Source: Streptomyces sp. TRM64462 (GTDB lineage Bacteria > Actinomycetota > Actinomycetes > Streptomycetales > Streptomycetaceae). Taken from it: DNA of 35,487 nucleotides. Of the stretch, positions 23,621-31,542 are shown one piece after another. Numbering within the stretch: the stretch's first letter is position 1; each line of letters opens with the position of its first letter. A model generated the notes under the pieces. It searched no databases and was not told the origin of the DNA. It worked only from the letters and a program-made list of their open reading frames with translations. The translations under genes and the position numbers were made by a program. Where the stretch lies: positions 3,199-38,685 of the forward strand of contig NZ_JABWDV010000351.1 of assembly GCF_013362995.1 (NCBI RefSeq). The letters run 5' to 3'.

Positions 23621-24790
23621 CTAGCGCGTACGCCGCGTCACGAACTCCGCCAGCGCCAGCAGGTCCCCCGCCGCCGCCAGGTCCGGCACCGCACGCGACA
23701 GCTGCTGCACCGCCCGCCCCATGCGGTCGGCCGCCTCCGTCTGCGCCCAGTCCCTGCCGCCCGCACGCTCCACGGCCTCCGCCGCACGCGCCACATCCTT
23801 GTCGTCCAGCTCGGCCTTCCCGTACAGCCGCGCCAGCTCGGCGCCGTCGGGTGTGCCCGAGGTCAGCGCGGCCACCACCGGCAGGGACTTCTTGTGGGCG
23901 GCCAGGTCGGCCCCCGCGGGCTTCCCGGTGCGCTCCGGGTCGCCCCAGATGCCGATGAGGTCGTCGATCAGCTGGAACGCCAGTCCCGCCTCCCGCCCGA
24001 ACGCGTCCATCGCCGCGACCTCCGCCTCTCCCGCGCCCGCGTAGAGGGCGCCCAGCGCGCACGCGCAGCCGAGCAGCGCGCCCGTCTTGGCCTCGGCCAT
24101 GGTCAGGCACTCGGCGAGCGTCACGTCCAGCGGTTCGCGGCCCTCGAAGGCGCAGTCGGCCTGCTGGCCGGCGCACAGCTCGATCACGCAGGCGGCGAGC
24201 CGCGCCGACGCCTCCGTGGACGCCTGCTGGCCGTCGTCGGCGAGGACCCGGTGGGCGAGCGCGAGCAGCGCGTCACCGGCGACCAGGGCGTCCGGTATAC
24301 CGAAGACCGTCCAGGCGGTGGGCCGGTTCCTGCGGGTGGTGTCCTGGTCGACGATGTCGTCGTGGAGCAGCGTGAAGTTGTGCGCGAGCTCCACGGCCGC
24401 CGCCGCCCGCACGGCGACGAGCGGGTCGCCGCCCAGGGCGCGGGTCGAGGCGAGGACGAGCGCCGGCCGGATCGCCTTCCCGGCCGGGCCCGCGGCGGGG
24501 GTGCCGTCGCCGTGCTCCCAGCCGAAGTGGTACGCCGCCACGCGCCGCAGCGGCCCGGGCAGCGACCCGACGGCGGCCCGCAGCGCGGGGTCGACGGCCG
24601 TGCGGGTGCGGTCGAGCAGCACGGCCGGGTCGAGCAGCGCGGCCGCGTCCGGGCCGGCCGCGTCCCCGCCCCGGGCTCCGGCCGCGTCCCGGTCACCGTC
24701 CCCGTCACCGTCCCCGGCGCCGCTCCCGCTCCCGTGCCCGTGGCCGTCCCCGTACCGCGCTCCGGTCCTGTCCGTGCCGGTCATGGTCAC
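23621..24790 (-). CDS. Polyprenyl diphosphate synthase, likely encapsulin cargo
   Basis: A 389-aa trans-isoprenyl synthase that should condense isopentenyl diphosphate units into a linear prenyl diphosphate. First Asp motif LLHDDIVDQD near residue 140; second is FQLIDDLIGIWGD near residue 275 (DDxxG instead of DDxxD, with a following WGD), followed by KKSLP. Residues 1-45 form a disordered Gly/Asp/His-rich extension absent from stand-alone synthases; family 2B encapsulin cargos have such tails for loading. GTG 24790 has GGAGGAG upstream. It lies 94 bp downstream of the encapsulin gene, behind a terminator-like hairpin. Confidence 0.9.
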   Translation of the reverse strand: MTMTGTDRTGARYGDGHGHGSGSGAGDGDGDGDRDAAGARGGDAAGPDAAALLDPAVLLDRTRTAVDPALRAAVGSLPGPLRRVAAYHFGWEHGDGTPAAGPAGKAIRPALVLASTRALGGDPLVAVRAAAAVELAHNFTLLHDDIVDQDTTRRNRPTAWTVFGIPDALVAGDALLALAHRVLADDGQQASTEASARLAACVIELCAGQQADCAFEGREPLDVTLAECLTMAEAKTGALLGCACALGALYAGAGEAEVAAMDAFGREAGLAFQLIDDLIGIWGDPERTGKPAGADLAAHKKSLPVVAALTSGTPDGAELARLYGKAELDDKDVARAAEAVERAGGRDWAQTEAADRMGRAVQQLSRAVPDLAAAGDLLALAEFVTRRTR

Positions 24791-24833
24791 GGTCTCCTCC
24801 TCCGCCTCTCGCTCCTCATCCGTCTGCGGGCAG

Positions 24834-24878
24834 GGGTACGGGCGGGGGCGCCGGTGCAGGGCGCCCCCGCCCGTACCC
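24834..24878 (-). terminator. Strong hairpin between encapsulin and cargo genes
   Basis: Perfect 19-bp stem (24834-24852 with 24860-24878) around a 7-base loop. It lies within a presumed operon, so partial termination would lower cargo relative to shell mRNA. Confidence 0.85.
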
Positions 24879-24884
24879 GGTCTC

Positions 24885-26309
24885 TCACCGCCAGCGGTTG
24901 ATCTCGACGTTCTCCAGGACGCCCAGGGCGTCCGGGACGAGGACCGATGCGGAGTAGTAGGCCGTCACGAGGTAGGAGATGATCGCCTGCTCGTCGATGC
25001 CCATGAAGCGGACGGACAGGCTCGGCTCCAGCTCGTCCGGGATGCCGGTCTGGTGGAGGCCGATGACACCCTGCTCGGCCTCTCCCGTACGCATGCAGAT
25101 GATCGACGTCGTACGGGCGTCGCTGATCGGGATCTTGTTGCACGGGAAGATCGGGACGCCCCGCCACGTCGGGATGCGGTGGCCGCCCATGTCGATGGTC
25201 TCGGGCACCAGGCCGCGCTTGTTGCACTCGCGGCCGAAGGCGGCGATGGCCTTGGGGTGGGCGAGGAACAGCTTGCTGCCGCGCCGGCGGGTGAGCAGCT
25301 CGTCCATGTCGTCGGGGCTGGGCACGCCGTCGTGCGGCTGGAGCCGCTGCCCGTAGTCGCAGTTGGCGAGCAGACCGAACTCGCGGTTGTTGATGAGCTC
25401 GTGCTCCTGGCGCTCCTTGAGCGCCTCGACCGTGAGCCGCAACTGCTGCTCGGTCTGGTTCATCGGCTTGTTGTAGAGGTCCGCGACGCGGGTGTGCACC
25501 TTCAGGACGGTCTGGGCGACGCTCAGCTCGTACTCGCGGGGCGCCGGGTCGTAGTCGACGAAGGTGTGCGGGATGACCGGCTCGCCGACGTGGCCGGACG
25601 AGAGGTCGATCTCCTTCTCGCCGTACTTGTTGGTCCGCTGGTGCGGGATGGCGGCGACGCCGGCGAGGTGGGCGGCGAGTCCGCCGGCCCGCTCGGCCAG
25701 GTTGAGGACGTCGGCGCGGGTGAGCTCCAGCATCACGCAGGCGGTCGCGGCCCGGTGCGTGTACTCCCAGGTGGCGTCGCCGTCGACGAGGGCGGCGTCT
25801 CCGAAGTAGGCGCCGTCGGCCAGGACGTCGATGACGGCCTCGTCGCCGTACGGCCCGGCGCCGATCTTCTCGACCCTGCCGTGGGCGAGGAGGAAGACCC
25901 GGTCCTTGGCCGCGCCCGCCTCGACGACGGCCTCGCCGGGCCCGAACTCGCGCTGGGCGCAGCGGGACGCCAGCTCCGTGAGGGCGGCCTCGTCGTCGTA
26001 CCCGCGCAGGGCGGGCAGTTCGCGCAGCTCGGCGGGGATGACCTCGACGCGCCCGCCGGTCTGGACGAAGGTGACGCGGCCGTCGCCGATGGAGTAGGTG
26101 AGCCGCCGGTTCACCCGGTACGTACCGCCCTGCACCTGCACCCAGGGGAGCATCTTGAGGAGCCACCGGGAGGTGATCTCCTGCATCTGGGGGGCTGACT
26201 TGGTGGTGGTGGCCAGGTTCCGCGCCGCCGCGGTGCCGAGGCTCTGCTGCGGTGGCGCCTGCTCGGCCCGCACCTCGTCGCCGACCGAACCAACCGAACC
26301 AACCGACAT
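24885..26309 (-). CDS. Family 2B encapsulin shell protein with cNMP-binding-like domain (EshA-like)
   Basis: A 474-aa nanocompartment shell protein. It combines an HK97-type encapsulin fold (N-terminal [17 protein letters not shown]-terminal [14 protein letters not shown] ... [14 protein letters not shown]) with an inserted cyclic-nucleotide-binding-like domain at about residues 100-210 ([28 protein letters not shown] ... GAYFGDAAL). Such shells enclose terpene enzymes; the neighbouring polyprenyl synthase is the expected cargo. ATG 26309 follows GAGAGGGA. The first residues repeat VGS through a 9-base DNA repeat. Whether the insert binds a nucleotide is not known. It is divergent from the PLP enzyme gene. 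Confidence 0.93.
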   Translation of the reverse strand: MSVGSVGSVGDEVRAEQAPPQQSLGTAAARNLATTTKSAPQMQEITSRWLLKMLPWVQVQGGTYRVNRRLTYSIGDGRVTFVQTGGRVEVIPAELRELPALRGYDDEAALTELASRCAQREFGPGEAVVEAGAAKDRVFLLAHGRVEKIGAGPYGDEAVIDVLADGAYFGDAALVDGDATWEYTHRAATACVMLELTRADVLNLAERAGGLAAHLAGVAAIPHQRTNKYGEKEIDLSSGHVGEPVIPHTFVDYDPAPREYELSVAQTVLKVHTRVADLYNKPMNQTEQQLRLTVEALKERQEHELINNREFGLLANCDYGQRLQPHDGVPSPDDMDELLTRRRGSKLFLAHPKAIAAFGRECNKRGLVPETIDMGGHRIPTWRGVPIFPCNKIPISDARTTSIICMRTGEAEQGVIGLHQTGIPDELEPSLSVRFMGIDEQAIISYLVTAYYSASVLVPDALGVLENVEINRWR

Positions 26310-26508
26310 GAAACGTCCCTCTCGATGATCTGTTGTGACCTGCCGAGGAATGCTTTCAGCACGTGGCGTGAGGACGCCATTACACAAATGAGTGGGAGTA
26401 GATGAAGATATGCGGGGCAGGAGCGCCCTGTTTTCGAGTGCGCGCGGCGCAAAACGATCACCTTGTCCGGAAGTCATCGTTCGCTGTGCGAACCCGGACA
26501 ATGGACGG

Positions 26509-27561
26509 GTGAACGCCCACGACGCCGCCGACGCCGCCACCGGCACCGCCGGCACCCCGGAGCCCCTGGAACCGCGGCTTCCCTCGCCGCTGGAGCCGGT
26601 CGACGACGACCGCTTCGTACGGCGCGGGCTGCGGCTGCTGCTGAAGCGCGACGACCTGATCCACCCGGACCTGGTGGGCAACAAGTGGCGCAAGCTGGCC
26701 CCGAACCTGGCCGGGGCGGCGGGCCGCCCGGTGCTGACGTTCGGCGGGGCGTACTCGAACCATCTGCGGGCCACCGCCGCGGCCGGCCGGCTGCTCGGGT
26801 TCCCGACGACCGGTGTCGTACGGGGCGACGAGCTGGCCGGGCGGCCGCTGAACCCGTCGCTCGCGCGGTGCGCGGCGGACGGAATGCGGCTGGTGTTCGT
26901 GGACCGCGCGACGTACCGCGCGAAGGGCGACCCCGAGGTCCTGGCCCGGCTGCGGCGGGACGCACCGGAGGGCACGGTGGTGGTGCCGGAGGGCGGCAGC
27001 AACGCGGCGGCGGTACGGGGCTGTGCGGAGCTGGGCCGTGAGCTGCGCGGCCGGGCCGACGTGGTGGCCGTGGCATGCGGCACGGGCGGCACGCTGGCGG
27101 GCCTCGCGGCGGGCCTGGGCCCGGGGCGCCGCGCAGTGGGCTTCCCCGCCCTGAAGGGCGGCTTCCTGGCGGCGGAGATACGGGACCTCCAGGAGCGGGC
27201 GTTCGGCGGCCCGGCCGGCTCGTGGAGTCTGGAGGAGAGGTTCCACTTCGGCGGCTTCGCGCGCTCCACGCCGGAGCTGGAGGCGTTCGCGGAGGACTTC
27301 GGGGCGCGGCACGGGTTCGCGGTGGAGCGCGTGTACGTGGCCAAGATGCTGTACGGCCTGGTCGCCCTGGCCGAGGAGGGCGCCTTCCCGCCGGGCACGT
27401 CCGTCGCGGCGGTGATCACGGGCCGCCCCGAGCCGGGTGCGGCTGCCGGGGCCGGAGGCGCGGACGGGAATGAGGAAGGGGCCGAGACGGTTCGACCGCA
27501 TGACGGCTGGGTACGTCAACCCTCCGCCGGTTCCTCAGGATTGGACGCCGCAGACCCCTAG
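26509..27561 (+). CDS. PLP-dependent ACC deaminase/D-cysteine desulfhydrase family enzyme
   Basis: A 350-aa fold-type II PLP enzyme. [17 protein letters not shown] near residue 45-60 holds the Schiff-base Lys; [11 protein letters not shown] and the phosphate-binding [11 protein letters not shown] loop fit the family. ACC deaminases and D-cysteine desulfhydrases are hard to tell apart by sequence, and the product could make pyruvate and ammonia from either substrate. The N-terminal 20 residues are Ala/Thr/Pro-rich. GTG 26509 was selected for codon use. The C-terminus has an unrelated Gly/Ala-rich tail of about 45 residues. Divergent from the encapsulin gene (199-bp gap). Confidence 0.87.
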   Translation: MNAHDAADAATGTAGTPEPLEPRLPSPLEPVDDDRFVRRGLRLLLKRDDLIHPDLVGNKWRKLAPNLAGAAGRPVLTFGGAYSNHLRATAAAGRLLGFPTTGVVRGDELAGRPLNPSLARCAADGMRLVFVDRATYRAKGDPEVLARLRRDAPEGTVVVPEGGSNAAAVRGCAELGRELRGRADVVAVACGTGGTLAGLAAGLGPGRRAVGFPALKGGFLAAEIRDLQERAFGGPAGSWSLEERFHFGGFARSTPELEAFAEDFGARHGFAVERVYVAKMLYGLVALAEEGAFPPGTSVAAVITGRPEPGAAAGAGGADGNEEGAETVRPHDGWVRQPSAGSSGLDAADP

Positions 27562-27741
27562 CCACTGTGCGTACTCATATGCTTACCATGAGTGACAGGC
27601 GTCGGAGCCGGGGGCCCCGGCGACACGGCAGTATGGATCGCGATAGCGTCACCGCGACTACGCACTCCTGCGTACCGCACGGTTCCGGGGATCTTCTCTC
27701 CCCCGGTCCCCGAATGAGTTTGTGCCACCTTGGAGGTGAGG

Positions 27742-28155
27742 GTGTCCCAGATCGCAGGCGAGCCCGGGACCCAGGACTTCGTGGAAGTCCGGCTGCCCGC
27801 TGCGGGTGCCTACCTGTCCGTGCTGCGTACGGCCACGGCCGGCCTGGCGGCGCGTTTGGACTTCACCCTCGACGAGATCGAGGACCTGCGCATCGCGGTC
27901 GACGAGGCCTGCGCGATCCTGCTCCAGCAGGCCGTGGCCGGCTCGGTGCTCAGCTGTGTGTTCCGGCTCATCGACGACTCCCTGGAGGTCACGGTGTCGG
28001 CGCCGACGACCGACGGGCGGGCGCCCGAGCGCGACACGTTCGCGTGGACGGTGCTGTCGGCCCTCGCCGGGAAGGTGGACTCGTCCGTCGCGGATGACCG
28101 TACGGTCTCGATCAGCCTGTACAAACAGCGCGGCGCGGGACCCGGGCCGGCGTGA
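27742..28155 (+). CDS. prsH: Anti-sigma factor (RsbW/PrsH-type serine kinase fold)
   Basis: A 137-aa GHKL-fold anti-sigma factor: DFTLDEIEDLRIAVDEACAILL holds the N-box region, and DRTVSISLYKQ the C-terminus. It should bind and inhibit the sigma factor encoded next, until displaced by an anti-anti-sigma protein; in S. coelicolor BldG plays this part for the corresponding pair. GTG 27742 has a GGAGG site; TTG 27730 is a weaker choice. The stop overlaps the sigma start as GTGA. The 180-bp upstream space includes AGTGAC at 27591, a possible BldD half-site (weak). Confidence 0.88.
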   Translation: MSQIAGEPGTQDFVEVRLPAAGAYLSVLRTATAGLAARLDFTLDEIEDLRIAVDEACAILLQQAVAGSVLSCVFRLIDDSLEVTVSAPTTDGRAPERDTFAWTVLSALAGKVDSSVADDRTVSISLYKQRGAGPGPA

Positions 28156-29129
28156 GGGACGGGGGTAGTCCGGTGCGGAACGAGGAGCGCGGCCCCAGGG
28201 GACTGGGCGCGGCGGAGGGCATCACGGGCATCCCGGAACAGCAGGCGCGGCCGCACCCGGTGGACGGTCTTGCGGAGGCGTCGGAGGCCTCGGGTCAGGC
28301 GCGGGCGGAGCAGGCGGCGCAGATGAGCGAACACGAGCACGGGCAGCAGGTCAGGAACCATCACCAGCACGATCCGCAGGACCGGAGCGGCGCACGCGCG
28401 ATGTTCGTCCGGCTGCGGGAGCTCCCGGACGGCTCGCCGGAGCGTGCGGAGCTGCGCAACCAGCTGGTACGGATGCACCTGCCGCTCGTCGAGCACCTCG
28501 CGCGCCGGTTCCGCAACCGGGGCGAGCCGCTCGACGACCTGACGCAGGTCGCGACGATCGGCCTGATCAAGTCGGTGGACCGGTTCGACCCGGAGCGTGG
28601 CGTCGAGTTCTCGACGTACGCGACGCCCACCGTCGTGGGCGAGATCAAGCGCCACTTCCGCGACAAGGGCTGGGCGGTGCGGGTGCCGCGGCGGCTCCAG
28701 GAGCTGCGGCTGTCCCTGACCACGGCGACGGCGGAGCTGTCCCAGCGGCACGGGCGGTCGCCGACGGTCCACGAGCTGGCCGAGAAGCTCGGCATCTCGG
28801 AGGAGGAGGTCCTGGAGGGCCTGGAGTCCGCCAACGCGTACTCCACGCTGTCCCTGGACGTCCCGGACACGGACGACGAGTCGCCGGCGGTCGCGGACAC
28901 GCTGGGCGCGGAGGACGAGGCGCTGGAGGGCGTCGAGTACCGCGAGTCGCTGAAGCCCCTGCTGGAGGATCTGCCGCCGCGCGAGAAGCGGATCCTGCTG
29001 CTGCGGTTCTTCGGCAACATGACCCAGTCGCAGATCGCGCAGGAGGTGGGCATCTCGCAGATGCACGTCTCCCGGCTGCTGGCCCGCACCCTGGCACAGC
29101 TTCGGGAGAAGCTGCTGGTGGAGGAGTAG
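28152..29129 (+). CDS. sigH: SigB/SigF-family sigma factor (SigH-like)
   Basis: A 325-aa alternative sigma factor of RNA polymerase, stress/development class. Region 2.2-2.4 is LDDLTQVATIGLIKSVDRFDPERGVEFSTYA split over residues 135-165; region 3 GRSPTVHELAEKLG; region 4.2 MTQSQIAQEVGISQMHVSRLL near 298. It has a roughly 75-residue Gln/Glu/His-rich N-terminal extension; an internal ATG at 28324 could yield a shorter form, as several SigH products are known in S. coelicolor. GTG 28152 overlaps the anti-sigma stop. Controls osmotic stress and differentiation genes in relatives. Confidence 0.92.
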   Translation: MRDGGSPVRNEERGPRGLGAAEGITGIPEQQARPHPVDGLAEASEASGQARAEQAAQMSEHEHGQQVRNHHQHDPQDRSGARAMFVRLRELPDGSPERAELRNQLVRMHLPLVEHLARRFRNRGEPLDDLTQVATIGLIKSVDRFDPERGVEFSTYATPTVVGEIKRHFRDKGWAVRVPRRLQELRLSLTTATAELSQRHGRSPTVHELAEKLGISEEEVLEGLESANAYSTLSLDVPDTDDESPAVADTLGAEDEALEGVEYRESLKPLLEDLPPREKRILLLRFFGNMTQSQIAQEVGISQMHVSRLLARTLAQLREKLLVEE

Positions 29130-29173
29130 GCGGGGGCGGCCCGGGGGCCGGTGCGGAACGCCCTGGGCAGGCG

Positions 29174-29274
29174 GCCGTCCGTTTTGTGCCCCCCCTCCCC
29201 CGAGCTCTCGACTCCGCTCAAGCAGGGGGGACCCCATCGCCCTTGACGGAACGCATGACCACAAAACGGACGGC
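29174..29274. terminator. Split terminator with a repeat in its loop
   Basis: Perfect 15-bp arms GCCGTCCGTTTTGTG (29174-29188) and its complement (29260-29274) are separated by 71 bases that contain a dispersed repeat copy (29195-29235). It lies between convergent genes. Confidence 0.6.
29195..29235. repeat. Dispersed palindromic repeat, copy 1
   Basis: CTCCCCCGAGCTCT ... GCAGGGGGGACCCC. The same ends occur at 33365-33396. I recognise it as a REP-like element scattered between genes in Streptomyces. Confidence 0.75.
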
Positions 29275-29277
29275 GGT

Positions 29278-29697
29278 TTACCCGCGGCGGCCGATGCCCA
29301 GGGCCTGGGGCGTGGACGGGTGCAGGAGCATCGCGAGGCCCGTGACGGATACGGCCGCCAGGGCGATGCCCGCCGGGATCGCCGCGCCCGAGGCGCGCAG
29401 CAGCGTCCACGCCACCGGCAGCGCCATGAGCTGCGTGATGATCGCCGGCCCCCGGCTCCAGCCGCGCAGCCGCAGCAGCCCGCGCGCGGCGATCAGCGGG
29501 ATGAGCCCCAGCGCGATCAGTGTCGCGCCGCCCGTCAGGGCCTGCGTCACGCCGTCGGGGTCTCCGGTCAGGGTGCTCACCAGGACGTACACGCCCCCGG
29601 CGAACAGGGCCAGCGCCTCCAGCCCGGCCACCGCCGCGGCGGCCGTCACCCGGGTGGGACGCGTCAGGGGTGCGGGGGTCTGCTCGGTGCTGCTCAC
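29278..29697 (-). CDS. Small integral membrane protein
   Basis: A 139-aa protein with about four hydrophobic segments: AAAVAGLEALALFAGGVYVLV, ATLIALGLIPLIAA, ITQLMALPVAWTLL and AGIALAAVSVTGLAML. The N-terminal tail is short and polar, and the C-terminus is basic (IGRRG). Not recognised beyond conserved Streptomyces membrane protein. GTG 29697 with GGGG just upstream. Divergent from the lipid kinase gene (129-bp gap) and convergent with sigH. Confidence 0.8.
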   Translation of the reverse strand: MSSTEQTPAPLTRPTRVTAAAAVAGLEALALFAGGVYVLVSTLTGDPDGVTQALTGGATLIALGLIPLIAARGLLRLRGWSRGPAIITQLMALPVAWTLLRASGAAIPAGIALAAVSVTGLAMLLHPSTPQALGIGRRG

Positions 29698-29826
29698 CCC
29701 AGCAGGGTAGCCGCCCCCGCCCGGCGGCCGACGGCCCGGCGGCCCCCGCCCCCGCCCGGCGCCCCGGGGACCGGCCGCCCCCAGCCCCTCTGGGCGCGGT
29801 ACCGCGCGGTAGGTACCCTGGCGGTC

Positions 29827-30795
29827 ATGCGCGCACTTCTCGTGGTCAACCCGGCAGCCACCACCACGAGTGCCCGCACCCGCGACGTACTGATCCACGC
29901 GCTGGCCAGCGAGATGAAGCTGGAGGCGGTGACCACCGAGTACCGGGGCCACGCCCGCGACCTGGCCCGCAGGGCCGCCGAGTCCGAGGACGTCGACCTG
30001 GTCGTGGCGCTCGGCGGCGACGGCACGGTCAACGAGGTCGTCAACGGACTGCTGCACAAGGGCCCCGCCCCGGAGCGGCTGCCGCGCCTCGCCGTGGTGC
30101 CCGGCGGGTCCACGAACGTGTTCGCCCGCGCCCTGGGCCTGCCCAACGACGCGGTCGAGGCGACCGGCGCGATCCTCGACGCGCTGGCCGAGCGGCGCAC
30201 CCGCACCATCGGGCTCGGCCTCGCGGCCGGGACGCCGGGCACGGAGGACGAGGCGGTTCCGCCGCGCTGGTTCACGTTCTGCGCGGGGCTCGGCTTCGAC
30301 GCCGGCGTGATCGGCCGGGTCGAGCGGCAGCGGGAGCGTGGCAAGCGGTCGACGCACGCGCTGTATCTGCGCCAGGTGTTCCGGCAGCTCCTGGAGGACC
30401 CGCACCGCAGACGTGGCGCGATCACGCTGACGCGGCCGGGCCGGGACCCGGTCGAGGACCTGGTCCTGTCGATAATCTGCAACACCGCGCCGTGGACGTT
30501 CCTCGGGAACCGTCCGGTGTACGCGTCGCCCGACGCGTCCTTCGACTCCGCGCTGGACGTGCTCGGACTGACCCGGCTGTCCCCGGCGGCGGTGGCGCGG
30601 TACGCGACGCAGCTGCTCACCTCCAGCCCGGAGCGCGGCCCGCACGGCAAGCACGCGGTGTCGCTCCACGACCAGACCGAGTTCGCCTTGCATTCCAAGG
30701 TCCCGTTGCCGTTCCAGATGGACGGAGACCACCTGGGGCTGCGTACGAGCGTGACGTTCACAGGCGTTCGCCGTGCACTGGGTGTGATTGTGTGA
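29827..30795 (+). CDS. Diacylglycerol/lipid kinase-family protein
   Basis: A 322-aa soluble lipid kinase (DagK/YegS family) that should phosphorylate a lipid such as diacylglycerol with ATP. The nucleotide-binding motif is ALGGDGTVNEVVNGLL near residue 62, then VPGGSTNVFARALGLP near 97, and the C-terminal fold ends VPLPFQMDGDHLG. ATG 29827. Substrate not shown. A short hairpin terminator lies 4 bp after the stop. Its neighbours (sigH, wblE) suggest a conserved backbone order, not a pathway. Confidence 0.92.
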   Translation: MRALLVVNPAATTTSARTRDVLIHALASEMKLEAVTTEYRGHARDLARRAAESEDVDLVVALGGDGTVNEVVNGLLHKGPAPERLPRLAVVPGGSTNVFARALGLPNDAVEATGAILDALAERRTRTIGLGLAAGTPGTEDEAVPPRWFTFCAGLGFDAGVIGRVERQRERGKRSTHALYLRQVFRQLLEDPHRRRGAITLTRPGRDPVEDLVLSIICNTAPWTFLGNRPVYASPDASFDSALDVLGLTRLSPAAVARYATQLLTSSPERGPHGKHAVSLHDQTEFALHSKVPLPFQMDGDHLGLRTSVTFTGVRRALGVIV

Positions 30796-30799
30796 GCGG

Positions 30800-30816
30800 A
30801 AGGGCCCTTGGCCCTT
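30800..30816 (+). terminator. Short hairpin after the lipid kinase
   Basis: AAGGGCC-CTT-GGCCCTT, a perfect 7-bp stem directly after the stop codon. Confidence 0.6.
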
Positions 30817-31114
30817 TATCTCGAACGTATGGGCTGGGGTCCACCCCATAGAAGTACGGCTGTGACGGAGCCGACACCGAGGAATCAAAAAAAACTTTCC
30901 GGAAGGGGTTGTATCCGTCGCCGAGGTTTGCGAGTCTCTACGTGGCGATCGGGACGGCCCGCAGCACCGGCCTCCAGTGAGAGCCAGAACCCCTCCTCAA
31001 ACCAGGACCACACCAGGCGTTGCCTGGCCGTCGGCCCTTCCCTTGCGGAGGGATTCGTGAAAGCGTTCACATTCACAAGCAACTTGCATGCAACACCAAG
31101 GAGAGGTAGCAGCC
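30817..31114 (+). promoter_or_regulatory. Upstream region of wblE
   Basis: No gene is seen. It contains an A8 tract near 30887, unusual in this GC-rich DNA, and, 60 bp before the start, a palindrome GTGAAAGCGTTCAC (31058-31071). It is probably the wblE leader and promoter; the ribosome-binding site AGGAGAGG is at 31099-31106. Confidence 0.5.
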
Positions 31115-31372
31115 ATGGACTGGCGTCACAACGCCGTTTGTCGTGAGGAAGACCCCGAGCTGTTCTTCCCCATCGGCAACACCGGTCCTGCGCTGCTGCA
31201 GATCGAGGAAGCCAAGGCTGTCTGCCGACGCTGCCCCGTGATGGAGCAGTGCCTGCAGTGGGCGCTCGAGTCCGGCCAGGACTCCGGCGTCTGGGGTGGC
31301 CTCAGCGAGGACGAGCGTCGTGCGATGAAGCGCCGCGCCGCCCGCAACCGGGCGCGCAACGCCAGCGCCTGA
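31115..31372 (+). CDS. wblE: WhiB-family regulator WblE
   Basis: An 85-aa WhiB-like iron-sulfur protein. Four Cys ligands for the [4Fe-4S] cluster: one in AVCREED near residue 9, and three in VCRRCPVMEQC. The Wbl turn is GVWGG, followed by the basic C-terminus KRRAARNRARN. The start MDWRHNAVC is typical of WblE/WhiB1. ATG 31115 follows AGGAGAGG; an in-frame upstream ATG at 31088 is unsupported. Redox- or NO-sensitive gene control together with the main sigma factor is known for the family. Convergent with a PdtaS-like kinase. Confidence 0.95.
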   Translation: MDWRHNAVCREEDPELFFPIGNTGPALLQIEEAKAVCRRCPVMEQCLQWALESGQDSGVWGGLSEDERRAMKRRAARNRARNASA

Positions 31373-31429
31373 GCACCACCACCGCGCCTCCCGAGTAGCA
31401 GCGCGCAGCAGTAGTACCCCGAAGCGTTC

Positions 31430-31463
31430 GAGCCCCGGACCGTGACGACACGGTCCGGGGCTC
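31430..31463. terminator. Bidirectional terminator between wblE and sensor kinase
   Basis: Perfect 15-bp stem (31430-31444 with 31449-31463), loop ACGA. Confidence 0.9.
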
Positions 31464-31482
31464 GCTGCTGTGCGCGGCAACG

Positions 31483-31542
31483 CTGTCGCTCCTGCTGTCG
31501 CTCCTGCTGTCGCGCCCGCTGCCGCTCCTGCTGCCGCTACTT
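31483..31542. repeat. Five 12-bp tandem repeats at the kinase stop codon
   Basis: Units of CTGTCGCTCCTG: the first two exact, the rest with 2 to 4 changes. The last unit runs into the reverse-strand stop codon of the kinase (31537-31539). Confidence 0.75.

Noticed and set aside
24087..26198. 700-residue open frame on the plus strand
   Set aside because: Antisense shadow of the polyprenyl synthase and encapsulin genes. Long open antisense frames are normal in high-GC DNA.
30808..31146. 112-aa ORF before wblE
   Set aside because: It spans the terminator of the lipid kinase and the leader of wblE, has poor codon use and no ribosome-binding site.
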